From positions 682,001 to 746,000 of the forward strand of contig NC_033556.1 in the NCBI RefSeq assembly GCF_001680005.1: a stretch of 64,000 nucleotides of DNA, read 5' to 3'. This stretch comes from Plasmodium coatneyi (Eukaryota > Apicomplexa > Aconoidasida > Haemosporida > Plasmodiidae). The stretch's first letter is position 1; every line of letters begins with the position of its first letter. This document shows positions 1 through 11,137 of the stretch, in pieces. The notes under the pieces were generated by a model that did no database searches, had not been told where the DNA came from, and worked only from the letters and a program-made list of their open reading frames with translations. A program made the position numbers and the translations under genes.

Positions 1-981
1 GTCTTCCCGATTTGTAGGCGCAGACGTGGTTTGCTTCCCAACTGTGGGGATCTCCCTTCTTGTAATTGATCGCCCCATGGCACTGTGGTAGAGGCCTCTC
101 ACCACGTGGTACAGAACGTCGTGTGAGAGAAAAGGAGTCCACCGTGTGAGGACGAGCAACGCCAAAGCGAATTCATCATAATTTATTTTTTTAAAAATGA
201 CCCTCAAAATCATATTCACAAGATGATTACATCCACTAAAGTGTTGGCAAAAGAGGAGGCAAAGTTGGAGTCCATAGGTTCTGTTCAATTTGTCTTCCCC
301 ATTCAGTAGGTTAATGACGTTTAGGGTCACGAAGTCGCTTATGAAGATGGCTTCATTTTTTCGAACCACGTAGGAATGATCCCGATGTTTCCCCTTTTGG
401 AAGGAATAAATGGGAAAGAACAGGTTTTCAATTTTCTGTGCATTTTTGGCTAGCTGGCAGTAGACATAGTTTTTTAAACCTGCATGAGGACTCAACTTTA
501 TCACGTCCAGAAGGAGGACAATACAGCTGTAAGCAACTGTATAGCTGTTTATATTACTCTGTTCATTTTTTAACAAAATGTGCGTGACGCTCTGCACATC
601 GATCGACGTTAGTATTTTTTTTTCTTCCACTTGGTCAAAGTAGATTACGTGAGACAAGAGGGAGATGTATTTGAAAAAACTTGCTAAGGTAGGGTTGGTG
701 TTTTTTAAAACGTTCTTCACGTCGAAATATGTGTTTACGTAATTCTGTTCCTCGAGGAAGAAGTAATTTGAGTAGCTCAAAAATTCATATTTGTCTTCTT
801 CATCCATTGCGGGGGTGGTCAAGGGAGGAACATCTTGGGGACCCTCTCCCCGTTGGATATTATGCTCCTCATCGGTGATCACACCAGGGATGGGAGTTGT
901 GACTGCCACGTTGGCCATATCTTGGGAAGCCTCTCCATCGACCCTGGAGGCACTTGCCATGGAGTCTTCTACCCCCTCCAT
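1..981 (-). CDS. Conserved protein of unknown function (3' end outside window)
   Basis: An uninterrupted frame reads leftwards from an ATG at 981-979 to the window edge, giving the first 327 residues of a larger protein. The first ~75 residues are acidic and low in complexity (MEGVEDSMAS start, then Pro/Thr/Gly-rich). From about residue 80 it becomes regular and leucine-rich (FLSYSNYFFLEEQNYV, then alternating hydrophobic helices such as YSCIVLLLDVIKL and LQLCLLFCQHF), which suggests an all-helical repeat or scaffold fold. I see no signal peptide, membrane segment or catalytic motif, and I do not recognise the family. It is transcribed away from the kinesin gene, sharing a ~950-bp spacer. The start is the first ATG of the frame; a second in-frame Met lies 7 codons on. 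An intron past the window edge cannot be excluded. Confidence 0.72.
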   Translation of the reverse strand, partial: MEGVEDSMASASRVDGEASQDMANVAVTTPIPGVITDEEHNIQRGEGPQDVPPLTTPAMDEEDKYEFLSYSNYFFLEEQNYVNTYFDVKNVLKNTNPTLASFFKYISLLSHVIYFDQVEEKKILTSIDVQSVTHILLKNEQSNINSYTVAYSCIVLLLDVIKLSPHAGLKNYVYCQLAKNAQKIENLFFPIYSFQKGKHRDHSYVVRKNEAIFISDFVTLNVINLLNGEDKLNRTYGLQLCLLFCQHFSGCNHLVNMILRVIFKKINYDEFALALLVLTRWTPFLSHDVLYHVVRGLYHSAMGRSITRREIPTVGKQTTSAPTNRED

Positions 982-1309
982 ATTGCTATTTAGAAACCAT
1001 TAGGGGGGAAACCTGTAACGTTTAACTTTTTCCCCTGTGCATTTCCCCCTATGGACGAGGACCTTTCCCCCCCTAAAAGTGTAAACCCTCCAGAGGGAAG
1101 AAAACCTCCCCCTTGGTAGGAAGGAACTCACACGAATGCGAGTTGCGTGCCGCACAAAGGGAGAAGAGGTCCCTTCCTTTTCTCCACGGGCGACGCTGCC
1201 TCTATGATGCCTTGGCCCGGCTCCCACATGAGGGGTTTCTTCCCCGCGATGCGGACGATGCGGACAAAGCAGGAGAGAGGGAACTCCACTTCCACGTATC
1301 GAGCATATC

Positions 1310-1344
<35 letters not shown>

Positions 1345-1928
1345 CCTTGGTACTATGCTCTCCCTACGTGGATGCACATGGAAAATGTACCTAGAGCTGG
1401 CACATGGGGAGAAAAAAATATTCTATTGGAGAGACCTCACCGCGCCGTTGCGCCCTCTTCATCCTTTGTGTACTGTGCATTGGGGAACCCATGGGTCGTT
1501 CGCTCTGCCCGTTTCGGCGAAAAAGCGACGGTCACCGGAGCAGCGTTCACCTGAGTGTAAACTGCCCACCTGGCTGGTGGGCTTGCCCCAAGTTGGGCGC
1601 CGTTACCATGACCGAAAAATAAATGAGCGGCCTTTTTGCCCGGCAGCCGGCTCGCCCCCACCCCCCCGCAGCGGAAATGCACAAAAGGGCCTACAGCGAA
1701 TCGGGGGCCCTGTCGAAGATAGCGCAGAGTGAGAAGCGGAGGGGAAAAAAAAAAGGAAAATAAAAAACCAACATGGGAGAAGAATGAGACAAAACGGAGA
1801 TTAATCCAGCACACGCAACTGCATCTGGCCGCTCTGCTTCCTCCCTATGCATCGAAATATGGGCCTTGTTGTTCACGCAAGCTGGATAGATCAGAAAAAT
1901 AAATAGATAAAATGGCTTAGCTGAACCC
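982..1928. promoter_or_regulatory. Divergent intergenic spacer
   Basis: This spacer separates a leftward and a rightward gene, so it should carry both promoters. It is relatively GC-rich and contains a long poly(dA) run at about 1311-1341. Several short frames cross it on both strands, but they read through the homopolymer as poly-Lys or poly-Phe and look non-coding. I can name no specific motif. Confidence 0.4.
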
Positions 1929-4686
1929 TTGCCAATATGCATCCCCTTGGGGAAGAGGGCCAGGAGAGGGGGTCCCCCAACTAGCAGCACCACCCAAATG
2001 GGGGGAATGAGAAAGGATAGAACTGCACGTGTACCTATTACTGGTTGCACACACGTGAACACCCTTGTAGGAGGCGAACGGGAAAAGGGCCTACATAGCT
2101 ACGAATCGACTCACCCAGAGGACGCACGCACACACAAGCTCGAAAGCGTCGTTGTAAGGATAAAAAAACTGGAGGAAAACGAAAAACCAACTTTACACGC
2201 AGACCCGAAGGACAAAACGATCCTCTACTTCGACAAGGACTTCGAGATAGAGCAGTACCACTTTGACATCGTATTTGACGGAGATGACGACAATGAAAAG
2301 GTTTTTCTAGAAATAGGAGGACACACAATTGTGCACAACGTCTGTAGGGGATTTAAAGAAACGGTCATTGCTTATGGGCAGACAGGTAGTGGGAAAACCT
2401 ACACTCTTTTCGGGTCGAATCAAGAACTGGGAATAATTCACTACTTCCTACGCGACCTGTACAGAGTGAAATGTAATGATCTGCGGAAGAAAACGATCTA
2501 CTTGAGCTTGTATGAGGTCGTTGGAGACAAGCTGGTCGACCTTATGACAAACGTGAGCGAGAGAAACACTCAGTTTTACACACAAGACTATTACTTGAAA
2601 ACCATAAGACACTCCTACAAGGTGGTTAACATTTCAAGCTTCGAAATGGCCAAGAAAATTATCGACACGGCTTGTCTCATGCGTAACGTGGAGGCCACCT
2701 CACAGAACCGCAGGTCCGTATCACAGGGGCCGTGCAACGGTGTACCCATTTAAAGTAGAAATGGAGCGTATCAGATTAGCGGCTAACTCGATTGACTACC
2801 TGCTCTCCCCCCCAGGTCGAGCCGCTCCCATGCGATCATCCACCTTTTCGTGAACACGTCTGACTTGATCCACCATGACGGAATGGAAACTACCAGGGAC
2901 TACTACGGCGTCCTCACCTTCGTGGACTTAGTCGGCTGCGAACGGGAGGAGTTCAACACACAGGGGAGCCAAAACAGGAACGAAAAAACGTCCTCCAAGT
3001 TTCTGAATTCCTCCCTCACGTCGCTCAACAAGATGCTTCGCAAGATGCAGGTAAGGTAGCTCACCCGTTAACTGTCTCATCGCTTCAATGAGACAGTTGA
3101 CCGGTGTGCATGCACCCATTCCTGAACCCATTCCCCCCCTCCCAGATGGGAAACCTGGACGAGTCGGACAAACGGCAAAGCGTGCTGTGCAAAGTTCTCT
3201 TCAATTACATAAAGAAGACCTGCGGCGTGTGCCTCATCTTTTGCTTCAACCCGAGACAGTGCCAGAAGAGCGTTCGTACAGGGAGAGTTGCGTCAAACGG
3301 GACGACGCAATGTCATGACATCGCACCACTGTCACAACGATGCCACGCCAATGTCGAATCACTGCCATGCAAAGTGGATGTCCGTTTTTTCCCGTCCCCC
3401 CGCAGCTGACCAGCTCGACGCTCATCATGGCCAGCGAATGCAAAAAAATAAAAAGCAAAAGGAAGCAGCTGCTTTACGTGAAGACCGAAAATAGAGATCA
3501 CTTTTTTAAAAGAATAACCCACGGGAAGGGTGGAAGGAACAATGGGGGGAGCCCACTGTCAGGTGAATCCCATTCGAGGACAAGCAAGAGGGATTCATCG
3601 AAGGAGACGTGGACTGGAAAAGAAGCAGATGTAGGGGAAGAGGCACCTTCTAATGGCAACGCAATCAGTGACGACGCCACGATGGTGCTTGTTCACTCGG
3701 GTGACGTAATGGGCCACCAAAACGGAACGCACGTCATAACCCTTAGAAAGGGGAACGAAAAACAAGAAGCACTTAAAAAGATAGTGTGTGAGTTGGTTCA
3801 CATGAGTAAGGAAGAAGAAAAGGAAAAGGAGAAGACGATTCAGAAGCTACACAGCGATGTGGACAGATTAACGAAGGAGTGTTCCCACTGGAAGAGACAA
3901 GCGCACAACTACCACAAGAAGCTAATATTGCTACATAGGAACTACGCAAAGATTAGAGAGCTGCTATTTAACACGTTACACAGTGGGGGGAACGACATTT
4001 CTGTAGGAACGTTCCGCTCATCGACGTCGTGTTACTCGTTTGTTCAGCCCGATGAGGACAACTCCCTCATTGGTGGGAATATATACGTAGGAAAGGATGA
4101 TCAGCGCGTTAAGAAAGAATCTCCCCCCTGGGGGAAGAAACAACTCACTGAAAGGGATGATCCAGTTAGGCAGGGAGATGGTATACCAACGGGGGACGTC
4201 ACCTCGTACGAAAAGAAACATTATGGTGTTTCATCTGGCAAGGCAAGCAACCGGAGTGATCTCTCCAAAGGGATGGATTCTTTCACTGGATCAAAGCAGG
4301 GAAGGAAAGAAGAACAGCACCGTGGTGGCTATTCCCATCAGGTGGAAAATGTAGAATATTTCGATGCAGACACGTTGGAAAAGAGGCACAACAAGGAGGG
4401 TAGTACGCAGAGAAAGGGAAGCTACTCAGGGATTGCTTCACAATCATCCACTTTATTACATCCCGACCGTGTCTACGTGGATGGTATTGAAACAAACCTT
4501 GTCCAGCAGAACAGTGAGCAGACCCTTATAAAAGGGAGCAGCTCGGCGAAGGTAGTACCAACAGGAGGAACTCCATTGGAGACAAAGAGGGACGTCAGAA
4601 ATGCCAACCATATCACCATCGACTCGCTCACAACGAAAATAAGGAACCGTATTTTGAAGTCCAGGAGCTTGTCCACGGCGGGGTGA
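1929..4686 (+). CDS. Divergent kinesin-like motor protein, 4 exons
   Basis: Exons: 1929-2713, 2816-3050, 3146-3271 and 3406-4686; all junctions are GT-AG and keep frame (about 808 aa). The motor is N-terminal: a VVVRI strand, P-loop GQTGSGKT near residue 150, switch I NRRSSRSH formed exactly across the first intron, and switch II DLVGCERE (usual form DLAGSER). Exon 4 opens with the end of the motor (LTSSTLIMASECKKIKSK), then a Lys/Glu-rich coiled coil and a long Ser/Gly/Lys-rich polar tail. The usual microtubule-binding HVPYRxSKLTxLL stretch is not recognisable. The start is uncertain: residues before about 45 look non-coding, so a later start or an undetected upstream exon is possible. The family is secure; cargo and subclass are unknown. 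Confidence 0.85.
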
Positions 4687-5541
4687 GGGGCTGGGTCTGC
4701 ACGTCAAGCAGTCTCTTCATATGCGCCGCACGCGTTTGTTTGTGTTTTTTTTCAAAACCGATCCTGATCAAGGGGGGAGTTTACAATTGGGGGAGTTTAC
4801 AATTGGAGGCGTCTCTCCATCCGCTCACAGCTGCATTCGCCCGTTGTTCCTCCTTTTTCTCCTGCCAAAATTGCGTCACCCTAAACCATTTAGCATTCTT
4901 CCACGTGCATACACGAGCAGCACGAATGCCGCATCGGTGTGTACCCCTCCCCCCGGTGGAGAAAAACAGGAGCTGGGCGCAGTCACCATTTAATCCACCC
5001 TGCATTTGTGCACCTGCACCCTGTGGTGAAGAGGGAGTCCTCTCATCATGGGTTTTTTCCCCCCCTACATTGCTATACACAGCAGTTGTTATGGACGTTG
5101 ATATTTTGCCGACCTAAATGGAACGACAACGAACAGAGGATCGCTGCTGCGTAGGAGGTGAACCAACCAAATGGGTGGGACGCCACAGGAACAGTAATAA
5201 ATGAAGAAGGTAGGGTCAATCATCAGGCAGGTTAAAAGGTGAACGTTTTGGGGAGCAACAGAAAAGGGAGAAAGTTTATTGCGGTCACTCTGTCGCAAAT
5301 GCGTCTCCTTCCCGTTTACTTAAAAAAAAAAAAAAAAAAAAAAAACTTAAATGGATAATCACCCCCCCCCTGTACACAGTCAATCGGTTAAGTATACCTT
5401 CTTACTTCACTTTTTATGCCACGCGTGGCCGACGGACGGTCGCAGGGAATTTAAGCATTTGCGTCACCAGTACAATAACCATTTTGCGAAACACTTCGCC
5501 GCTTCACTATGTTGTGATGCTAATTTTGCTAAGTTATGTGG

Positions 5542-5576
<35 letters not shown>

Positions 5577-6250
5577 GCGCAACAAGGGGGCGGTCCTTCC
5601 ACCACGTCGGCGTTATCATCCATGTGTCAGCGGCCTCCTCCTGCCACTTGGGATTTCATTTTTTTGCGGACCATATTTTTTTCGTTGCGAATTCTCGGTT
5701 TGCCTTTTGTTTCACGATTTGATTTGCGCGGTTTTATGCTTTTTTTTCCTTCTTTTTTTTTTTTTTTTTTTGGCGCTTGTGCTGCAGCTTTTTTTTTTTC
5801 GCTGTTCGCGCTACTTGTGCTGGTGTTTTTTTTTTTTTTTTTTTTCCTTCCCGATTGGCTCACCCGTTCAAGGCACCAACTCGGCCGGAGAGATGTTGAT
5901 AAAGCAGCTGCCCATTGAAGAAGCAAACGAATCGTGCGTGTTTGCATGGTTCCTCTAAGTAGGCAGTTGATCTCTTTTTTTATGTTTCTTTTTAACGTCG
6001 TCATGTCCCGCTTTGAATTTTTCAATTCCCCCCTCTATACAATATAGCCGTTTGAGCACGCAGCTTTCCCTTTTTTTTTTTCGAATGATTTAATGGGACG
6101 TTCATTTTGAAGTCCTCTCTTCCCTCTACCCCACATACACACACGCACACACAGTTGTTCTCGTTACTGCTTTTTTTTCTTCTTCTCTTATCATATTTGA
6201 GCCTTCTCATTGTTTTCATTTGCTTCGTTTTATTTCCCCATCAAAAGGGA
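4687..6250. other. Intergenic spacer with long homopolymer tracts
   Basis: No credible gene. It holds a poly(dA) run at about 5321-5344 and three long poly(dT) runs at about 5544-5574, 5753-5771 and 5827-5845, plus a short CA/AC-rich stretch near 6134-6152. The ORFs that cross it are poly-Phe/poly-Lys artefacts. It is the 3' region of the kinesin gene and the promoter of the DnaJ gene. Confidence 0.45.
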
Positions 6251-6431
6251 ATGGGGAGCAGCCAGTCTCACGCGAAGGACACAGCATCGCTGACTCGTGA
6301 CGGCTGCGTTGGAAGAGTCCTTACCAGTGGATGATTGGCCCCTTAGATATACATTACATGGTGGTCCATTTAGCCACACTGTTCGCTGCCCCCCTCAACA
6401 GACGAACACGTAGACGCCTACCCAGTTAGTC

Positions 6432-8762
6432 ATGTCCAACTGGGGGGGCTTCTTCGGGGACTACGGGAGTTGGTTCACCTCCCCTAGCAGTCACATCTCG
6501 ACAGGGAACGTAGGAACTCCTCCCAATGTGGATACGAACATGCCAACCAACCTCGCTGCAGCGGCAGCCACAGCGAATAATTCCAGTACTTCATCCTTCT
6601 TCGAGGATAACCTAGACCCCAGGGTTAGGGAGGGAGGAAAGAATAGCACCAGCAGCGGAGGGAACCCTCATGACAAAGGTCGCCATAATAAGTACAAATT
6701 CAAGAACAGCAAAAAGGACAGGTTAGGAGAAAGAGGCAGAGGTGGAAGCATGGATAGTGGATATAGGCACCGCAGCAGTAGCAGTGGTAGTAGAGAACCC
6801 GGAAGTGACAGAAGCAGCAAAGGGGAAAGAAGAAGTTACAAGGAGAGGAAGGGTGTAAGGAAGGAGGAAAGGGGTAGGGGCAGCACTTGTAGCGAAGCTG
6901 GGTCAAGTGGTCATCCGGGTGGGACTGCACAGAGTAGTGCCTCCCCCAGTGGAAGTGGTGAAAGCATTAGTGGATTTTTTAGTAACCTCGGTTTGGGTAA
7001 CTTCTTTTCCAACCTGGAAAGCCCAACATTTTGCAACGAATATAAAACGGGGTACTGCCTGGACGAGGAAGCAAAGAGCGTCCTCGGGGAAGGGGGAGAT
7101 TCTTCGAATAAATCCTCCTCCAAAAGGGGAAGCAAAATAGGCGTAGGTCTAGATGGAAACACAGGGGTGTTTAACAGTGATTCCCCGGAAGGCACACCCA
7201 TATGTGTAGATACAACCTACTACGATATTCTAAATGTGAAGCCTACTGCTACGTTCAGTGAAATAAAAACCAGCTATTATAAGTTAGCGCTGAAGTGTCA
7301 CCCAGATAAAAAAGCTGATGATCCAGAAGCGAAGGAGAAGTTTCAAAAAATCAATGAAGCATACCAGGTGTTAAGTGACGCAGAAAGGAGAGCAGACTAC
7401 AACAAATATGGACTGAATGCAACGAAGGACATGGTGGTTATAGATCCATCTCTGTTATTTATGATGCTATACAGCTCAGATGAATTGTCTGACTACGTTG
7501 GTACCTTACGTGTGGCGTTTTTCATAAAATTGGCGTTCGAGTGTAATAGTACCATTGAAGACATGCATACACAGGGGGGGAAGATGTTCTCTGAAATGGA
7601 GGTGGAACAATCCAAGAGGGAAGTGGAGTTGGCTCTACTTTTAAGAAAGAGATTACAACCATATGTTGATGGGGATACAATGTGGGCAGAAAGAATGGAA
7701 AAAGAGATCACCGAATTGTTGGACAGTTCATTTTCTAGCTCTATTTTAGAATCCATTGGATGGAACTATCGTAATAGCGCTTCGTCTTTCATTGCAGAGG
7801 TGACTACTCTGTGGGGCATGGGTGCTACCGTTCCTAACATACAAGCACAGAAAAGATCTGTTCAGAACAACTTTGGGCTAGCTACCTCCCTCATTAGTAC
7901 CTTCTTCACTATGCAGAGGATGGCTGCTTACAACGAAATGAATGAAAGCCTTGAAGGGGCAGATTGGGGCGAGAACGCCAGGATCATCGAGGGGGAGAAA
8001 GACACCCACGGCGAAAGTAACTCCCAAAAGGAACAGCCAGATTATACTGGAAGTGGTAACTTGGGGGACAACGCCAGTGTAGGTTATTCCAGTGGAGCCA
8101 ACTCCGGTGGAGCCAACTCCCATGATAAATCCACAGGGGGGAAGTTCACCCATAAAGTTGCGGACAAGTTTAGTGACCTATTTGGGGAGAAGCGAAAGGA
8201 AAGGAAGAAGCAGAAGAAGAAGGACAGGGAGGGGGCGACCTCTTCAGGTGCGGCGTTTGGTAGCAGTGGAACCGGTCTAGCAGATTGGCTAACGCAGCCC
8301 AGGGGAAGCACCACGGATGTCATGCAAGACGGAATTCCTCACCCGCAGCAGACACGTGATTATAACCCAGGAAAGCAAAAGGCATGTTCGAAAAAAGGCA
8401 TGGATCGAGAAGCCTACCGGGAGAAGAAGAACAATGAAGCGTTTGGCACCATTATAAAAAATGTGCTCAAGGTGGTCCTGTGGGATATTGAATGCACCGT
8501 GAGGAAGGTGGCCGAAAAGGTCCTGCGAGACGAAGGGGTGCCCATCCAAACAAGGTTGGAAAGAGCCAAGGCGTTAAAACTACTTGGGAAAATTATGCTC
8601 AGGTTGTCTAAGACGAAGAAGGATATGAGCGACTCAAAGGAGTTCGACGTGAGTCAACTATTGGAATCGGTCATTCTGAAGGCCGCGGAAAAAGCGGCGG
8701 CGGAAGAGGAGGCTGCGTCGAGACGGGAAGGCGAGGATTTCTTTAAGCGGGAGGACTACTAA
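6432..8762 (+). CDS. DnaJ (Hsp40) protein with a DnaJ-X-like region
   Basis: An open frame of 776 aa. Residues 1-250 are Ser/Gly/Arg-rich and low in complexity. The J domain lies at about residues 260-327 and has the catalytic HPD in LALKCHPDKK, so it should stimulate an Hsp70 ATPase. It has no Gly/Phe-rich linker of class B type and no zinc-finger repeats, so it is class C-like. Residues about 335-460 and 655-735 (for example ELALLLRKRL, then VLWDIECTVRKVAEKVL) resemble the DnaJ-X domain of cytosolic J proteins, interrupted by a ~190-residue Gly/Ser/Lys-rich insertion typical of Plasmodium. The C-terminus is Ala/Glu-rich. No signal peptide is seen from this Met. An alternative upstream exon starting at 6251 would add an MGSS N-terminus (see findings). 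Confidence 0.87.
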   Translation: MSNWGGFFGDYGSWFTSPSSHISTGNVGTPPNVDTNMPTNLAAAAATANNSSTSSFFEDNLDPRVREGGKNSTSSGGNPHDKGRHNKYKFKNSKKDRLGERGRGGSMDSGYRHRSSSSGSREPGSDRSSKGERRSYKERKGVRKEERGRGSTCSEAGSSGHPGGTAQSSASPSGSGESISGFFSNLGLGNFFSNLESPTFCNEYKTGYCLDEEAKSVLGEGGDSSNKSSSKRGSKIGVGLDGNTGVFNSDSPEGTPICVDTTYYDILNVKPTATFSEIKTSYYKLALKCHPDKKADDPEAKEKFQKINEAYQVLSDAERRADYNKYGLNATKDMVVIDPSLLFMMLYSSDELSDYVGTLRVAFFIKLAFECNSTIEDMHTQGGKMFSEMEVEQSKREVELALLLRKRLQPYVDGDTMWAERMEKEITELLDSSFSSSILESIGWNYRNSASSFIAEVTTLWGMGATVPNIQAQKRSVQNNFGLATSLISTFFTMQRMAAYNEMNESLEGADWGENARIIEGEKDTHGESNSQKEQPDYTGSGNLGDNASVGYSSGANSGGANSHDKSTGGKFTHKVADKFSDLFGEKRKERKKQKKKDREGATSSGAAFGSSGTGLADWLTQPRGSTTDVMQDGIPHPQQTRDYNPGKQKACSKKGMDREAYREKKNNEAFGTIIKNVLKVVLWDIECTVRKVAEKVLRDEGVPIQTRLERAKALKLLGKIMLRLSKTKKDMSDSKEFDVSQLLESVILKAAEKAAAEEEAASRREGEDFFKREDY

Positions 8763-9501
8763 TAGTGGCAGACGCGGTCACCACTACACTGACTTCGCGA
8801 AATGCACCAAAATTTGCCAACTCTACATTTGAGTTTTTTGTGAGAAAAAACATACGTCTGGAGGGGGAGGTGGTCCGCATGGGTAAATTACCCGACCCCC
8901 GGCGTGATGCAGAAAGGGAAGATTCCCAGTGGGTTGTTTACGCAAGTTGGGGTTGCCGAAGAGGGGCTACACACAGCAGTGTGAGCTGTTTCCACCACCA
9001 CCCGCAGCGAGTGGATCACATGCCGTGCCAACTTTTGCCACTTCGGAAAGCCTTCATTTTTTTTTTTTTTAAGGAAGGTGGGGGTCGTCATTCCTCCCCC
9101 AAGGAGAGGAAAAGCCTAATCCCAATTTTTTTTTTTTTTTTTTTTTTTCAAGATGTGTTTTTTCTGCCCGTGCGATACTTCGCACCCATTTTGTTCCTAA
9201 TTAGAGGAATGTAACCATTTGTGTGTTTTTCGTGTGGATTATTTTTTTTTCCCAAAGGTACATGATTTGCATCCCCTGTTGTGTTTTTTTAATTATCCAC
9301 ATCTGCTACTTCTAATATGACCAATTTTTTTTCATTTTTTTTTTCCCGTGTGTAGCAATGTCATTGCGCTGTTCAGCCGTTGCGACGTTATCGCATTAGC
9401 TGTTTTTTTCTACCCGTAGATTAGATGCGTAATTTTTTGTGAAACATCCATCCAAGCGGTTGTGCAGTTTGTTTGGCAACGTACCACTGCGCTGTGACCC
9501 G
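8763..9501. other. Convergent 3' spacer between DnaJ and ALG13 genes
   Basis: Transcripts from both sides end here. The region is rich in poly(dT), with runs at about 9056-9070 and 9125-9149 and several shorter runs up to 9350. An apparent 149-aa frame (8765-9214) contains poly-Phe from these tracts and is not credible. Confidence 0.45.
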
Positions 9502-10137
9502 TTAGGCCACTCCGTCCATCACCTTGCGCAGATCCCGCAGGAACAGATCCGGCCGCGGGGCGGGGAAGGGCGTAAACGCGGGCGTCTGCAGACAGTGCAA
9601 TACCCGATCCCGCAAGTCCCCCAAGCATTCGCACACCTCCAAGTAGTTCATCGAACGTAAAAATCTTGCAAACTCCAACTGGTGGTTATCCATTAATTTG
9701 TCGTTTACTACTATTAGCATTTTCTTCTTCATACGTAACCCTTGGACGGTAGTCCCTGCGCCAGCATGACTTAAAATAAGGTCAGCCTTTTGAAAATTCT
9801 TTAGTAAGTCCTTTTTGTATCGAAAGAACTTCACCCGTTTTAGGAATTCCTTGTTATTGCTGCTATGTCTGTAGGTCAATTTTGGTTCGTAGGTGCCCTC
9901 CCCAATCTGGATGCTCATTTTGGCGAAGCCTTCACGTCGGAGGAAGCTGTGGAAGTCCTTCGTGTCGATGTGCCTTATTAGATCATCGAATTTGTGCGAC
10001 CCTACCGTGACAAACAGAATTTTGTTTCCTCCGTCTTTTGCTCCCTCCATTTGGGCTTGCTCCTCTTGGGGTACGTGCACCTTGGCCACAAACATCGTCC
10101 TCCCTTTGAAAGGCTTCTTCCAAGGAAAGGGTACCAC
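9502..10137 (-). CDS. ALG13: ALG13-like UDP-GlcNAc transferase subunit
   Basis: A 211-aa frame with the hallmarks of the glycosyltransferase family 28 C-terminal fold: FVTVGSHKFDDLI near residues 43-55, LILSHAGAGTTVQG near 133-146, and a conserved NDKLMDNHQLEFA block near 157-169, which is the ALG13/MurG-type nucleotide-sugar site. In eukaryotes ALG13 is the catalytic subunit that, anchored by ALG14 at the ER, adds the second GlcNAc to dolichol-PP-GlcNAc. Plasmodium makes very short N-glycan precursors, so this is one of the few retained steps. The first Met (10137) is followed by another at residue 15; homology starts only after residue 38, so the exact start is unclear. It runs divergently from the ferlin gene. 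Confidence 0.85.
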   Translation of the reverse strand: MVPFPWKKPFKGRTMFVAKVHVPQEEQAQMEGAKDGGNKILFVTVGSHKFDDLIRHIDTKDFHSFLRREGFAKMSIQIGEGTYEPKLTYRHSSNNKEFLKRVKFFRYKKDLLKNFQKADLILSHAGAGTTVQGLRMKKKMLIVVNDKLMDNHQLEFARFLRSMNYLEVCECLGDLRDRVLHCLQTPAFTPFPAPRPDLFLRDLRKVMDGVA

Positions 10138-11137
10138 TACGTTTCACTCTTGCGCGATGTTGATTGGAGGGGTAGGAAAAAAAAAAAAAAAGGCCCCACG
10201 TGGGGCACATAAAAAGGAGGAGAGATTTTCCGATGGGTTCAGTTCATCAGAAGGTACGCGCATAAGTAGGCTCCACCGGAAGATGCTTTTGGGTGTGTGT
10301 GTGGTATTTGTGCGAACCGTTCGCACGAAATATAAACGCCTTATTCAGCGTCAGGAGAGTGTGCATTCCACACAACTGCCTGTTGATTCGTTTTATTAGA
10401 AAGAAAAAGGGTTGCACACTATTTTTGTGCATCTCATGACTGTTCGCATGAACGTTTGGTGGGCTCCTCTCCCCCCATATCGCTTACACACAAACTACAC
10501 ATGTGCTAATGTGCCCGCTTTTAGGGGTGGGTGGAAAACCCCGTGTGAACAGCTGCGTGCATGCCCAAATGGCGTAGACGGTTTCGTCTGTTGGGGTGGG
10601 GGATTCCCTTGGAAAATGCCGGGGCATATCTTTGGTCGGTCTCGAATTACACACTGGGAACCCCGCATGAGTCCCTTTTTTAACTGCCACATTGGCCATA
10701 TTTCATCATCATGCTTTTGTTTTGTTTTGTTTTATTTTATTTCATTTTTTTTTTTTTTTAAACACTAATTTCCGAACAGCTGCACACAATTTGCCTTTTT
10801 CGCCTGAAGAACTTGGCTATTTTGTTAAAAAAAAAAAAAAATCCCCCAAAAGGGTCTTTTTCGCCTGCACGTTCAGAAAAAAAAGGGCGCAACGAAGCAA
10901 CACACAATGGGCAGAACATTGAGGCAGACGTGAATACCCCTTCCGATTAAACTGGTGTAAACGAAGGGATCGCCCTGGGGAAGAAGGTCCCCAAAGGAAG
11001 GTGGACAATCACGCCTTGGACAACCGCTTGTGGGACAGTCCCAAGGTGACCACCCCGTTCGAGGCAACGCAACTGGCACGGTGGCCACTCCGCCGGGCCG
11101 CACATGCCGAACAAGTTCCCCCCGCCGATGCCCCAAA
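10138..11137. promoter_or_regulatory. Divergent spacer between ALG13 and ferlin genes
   Basis: About 1 kb that should hold both promoters. It contains poly(dA) at 10179-10193 and 10826-10841 and poly(dT) at about 10745-10759. The frame upstream of the ferlin start (11030-11137) is open, but it is Pro/Arg-rich and out of character with the C2 fold that follows, so I treat it as 5' leader. Confidence 0.4.

Noticed and set aside
5351..6025. Overlapping 123-144-codon ORFs on both strands
   Set aside because: They owe their length to poly(dT)/poly(dA) read as poly-Phe or poly-Lys, and all frames are open simultaneously.
8765..9214. 149-codon plus-strand ORF after the DnaJ gene
   Set aside because: Contains poly-Phe from homopolymers and no recognisable domain; it lies in a convergent 3' spacer.
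11030..11137. 36-residue N-terminal extension of the ferlin
   Set aside because: Open by chance: Pro/Arg/Gly-rich with no conserved feature. The next ATG has the better context and starts the C2 fold.
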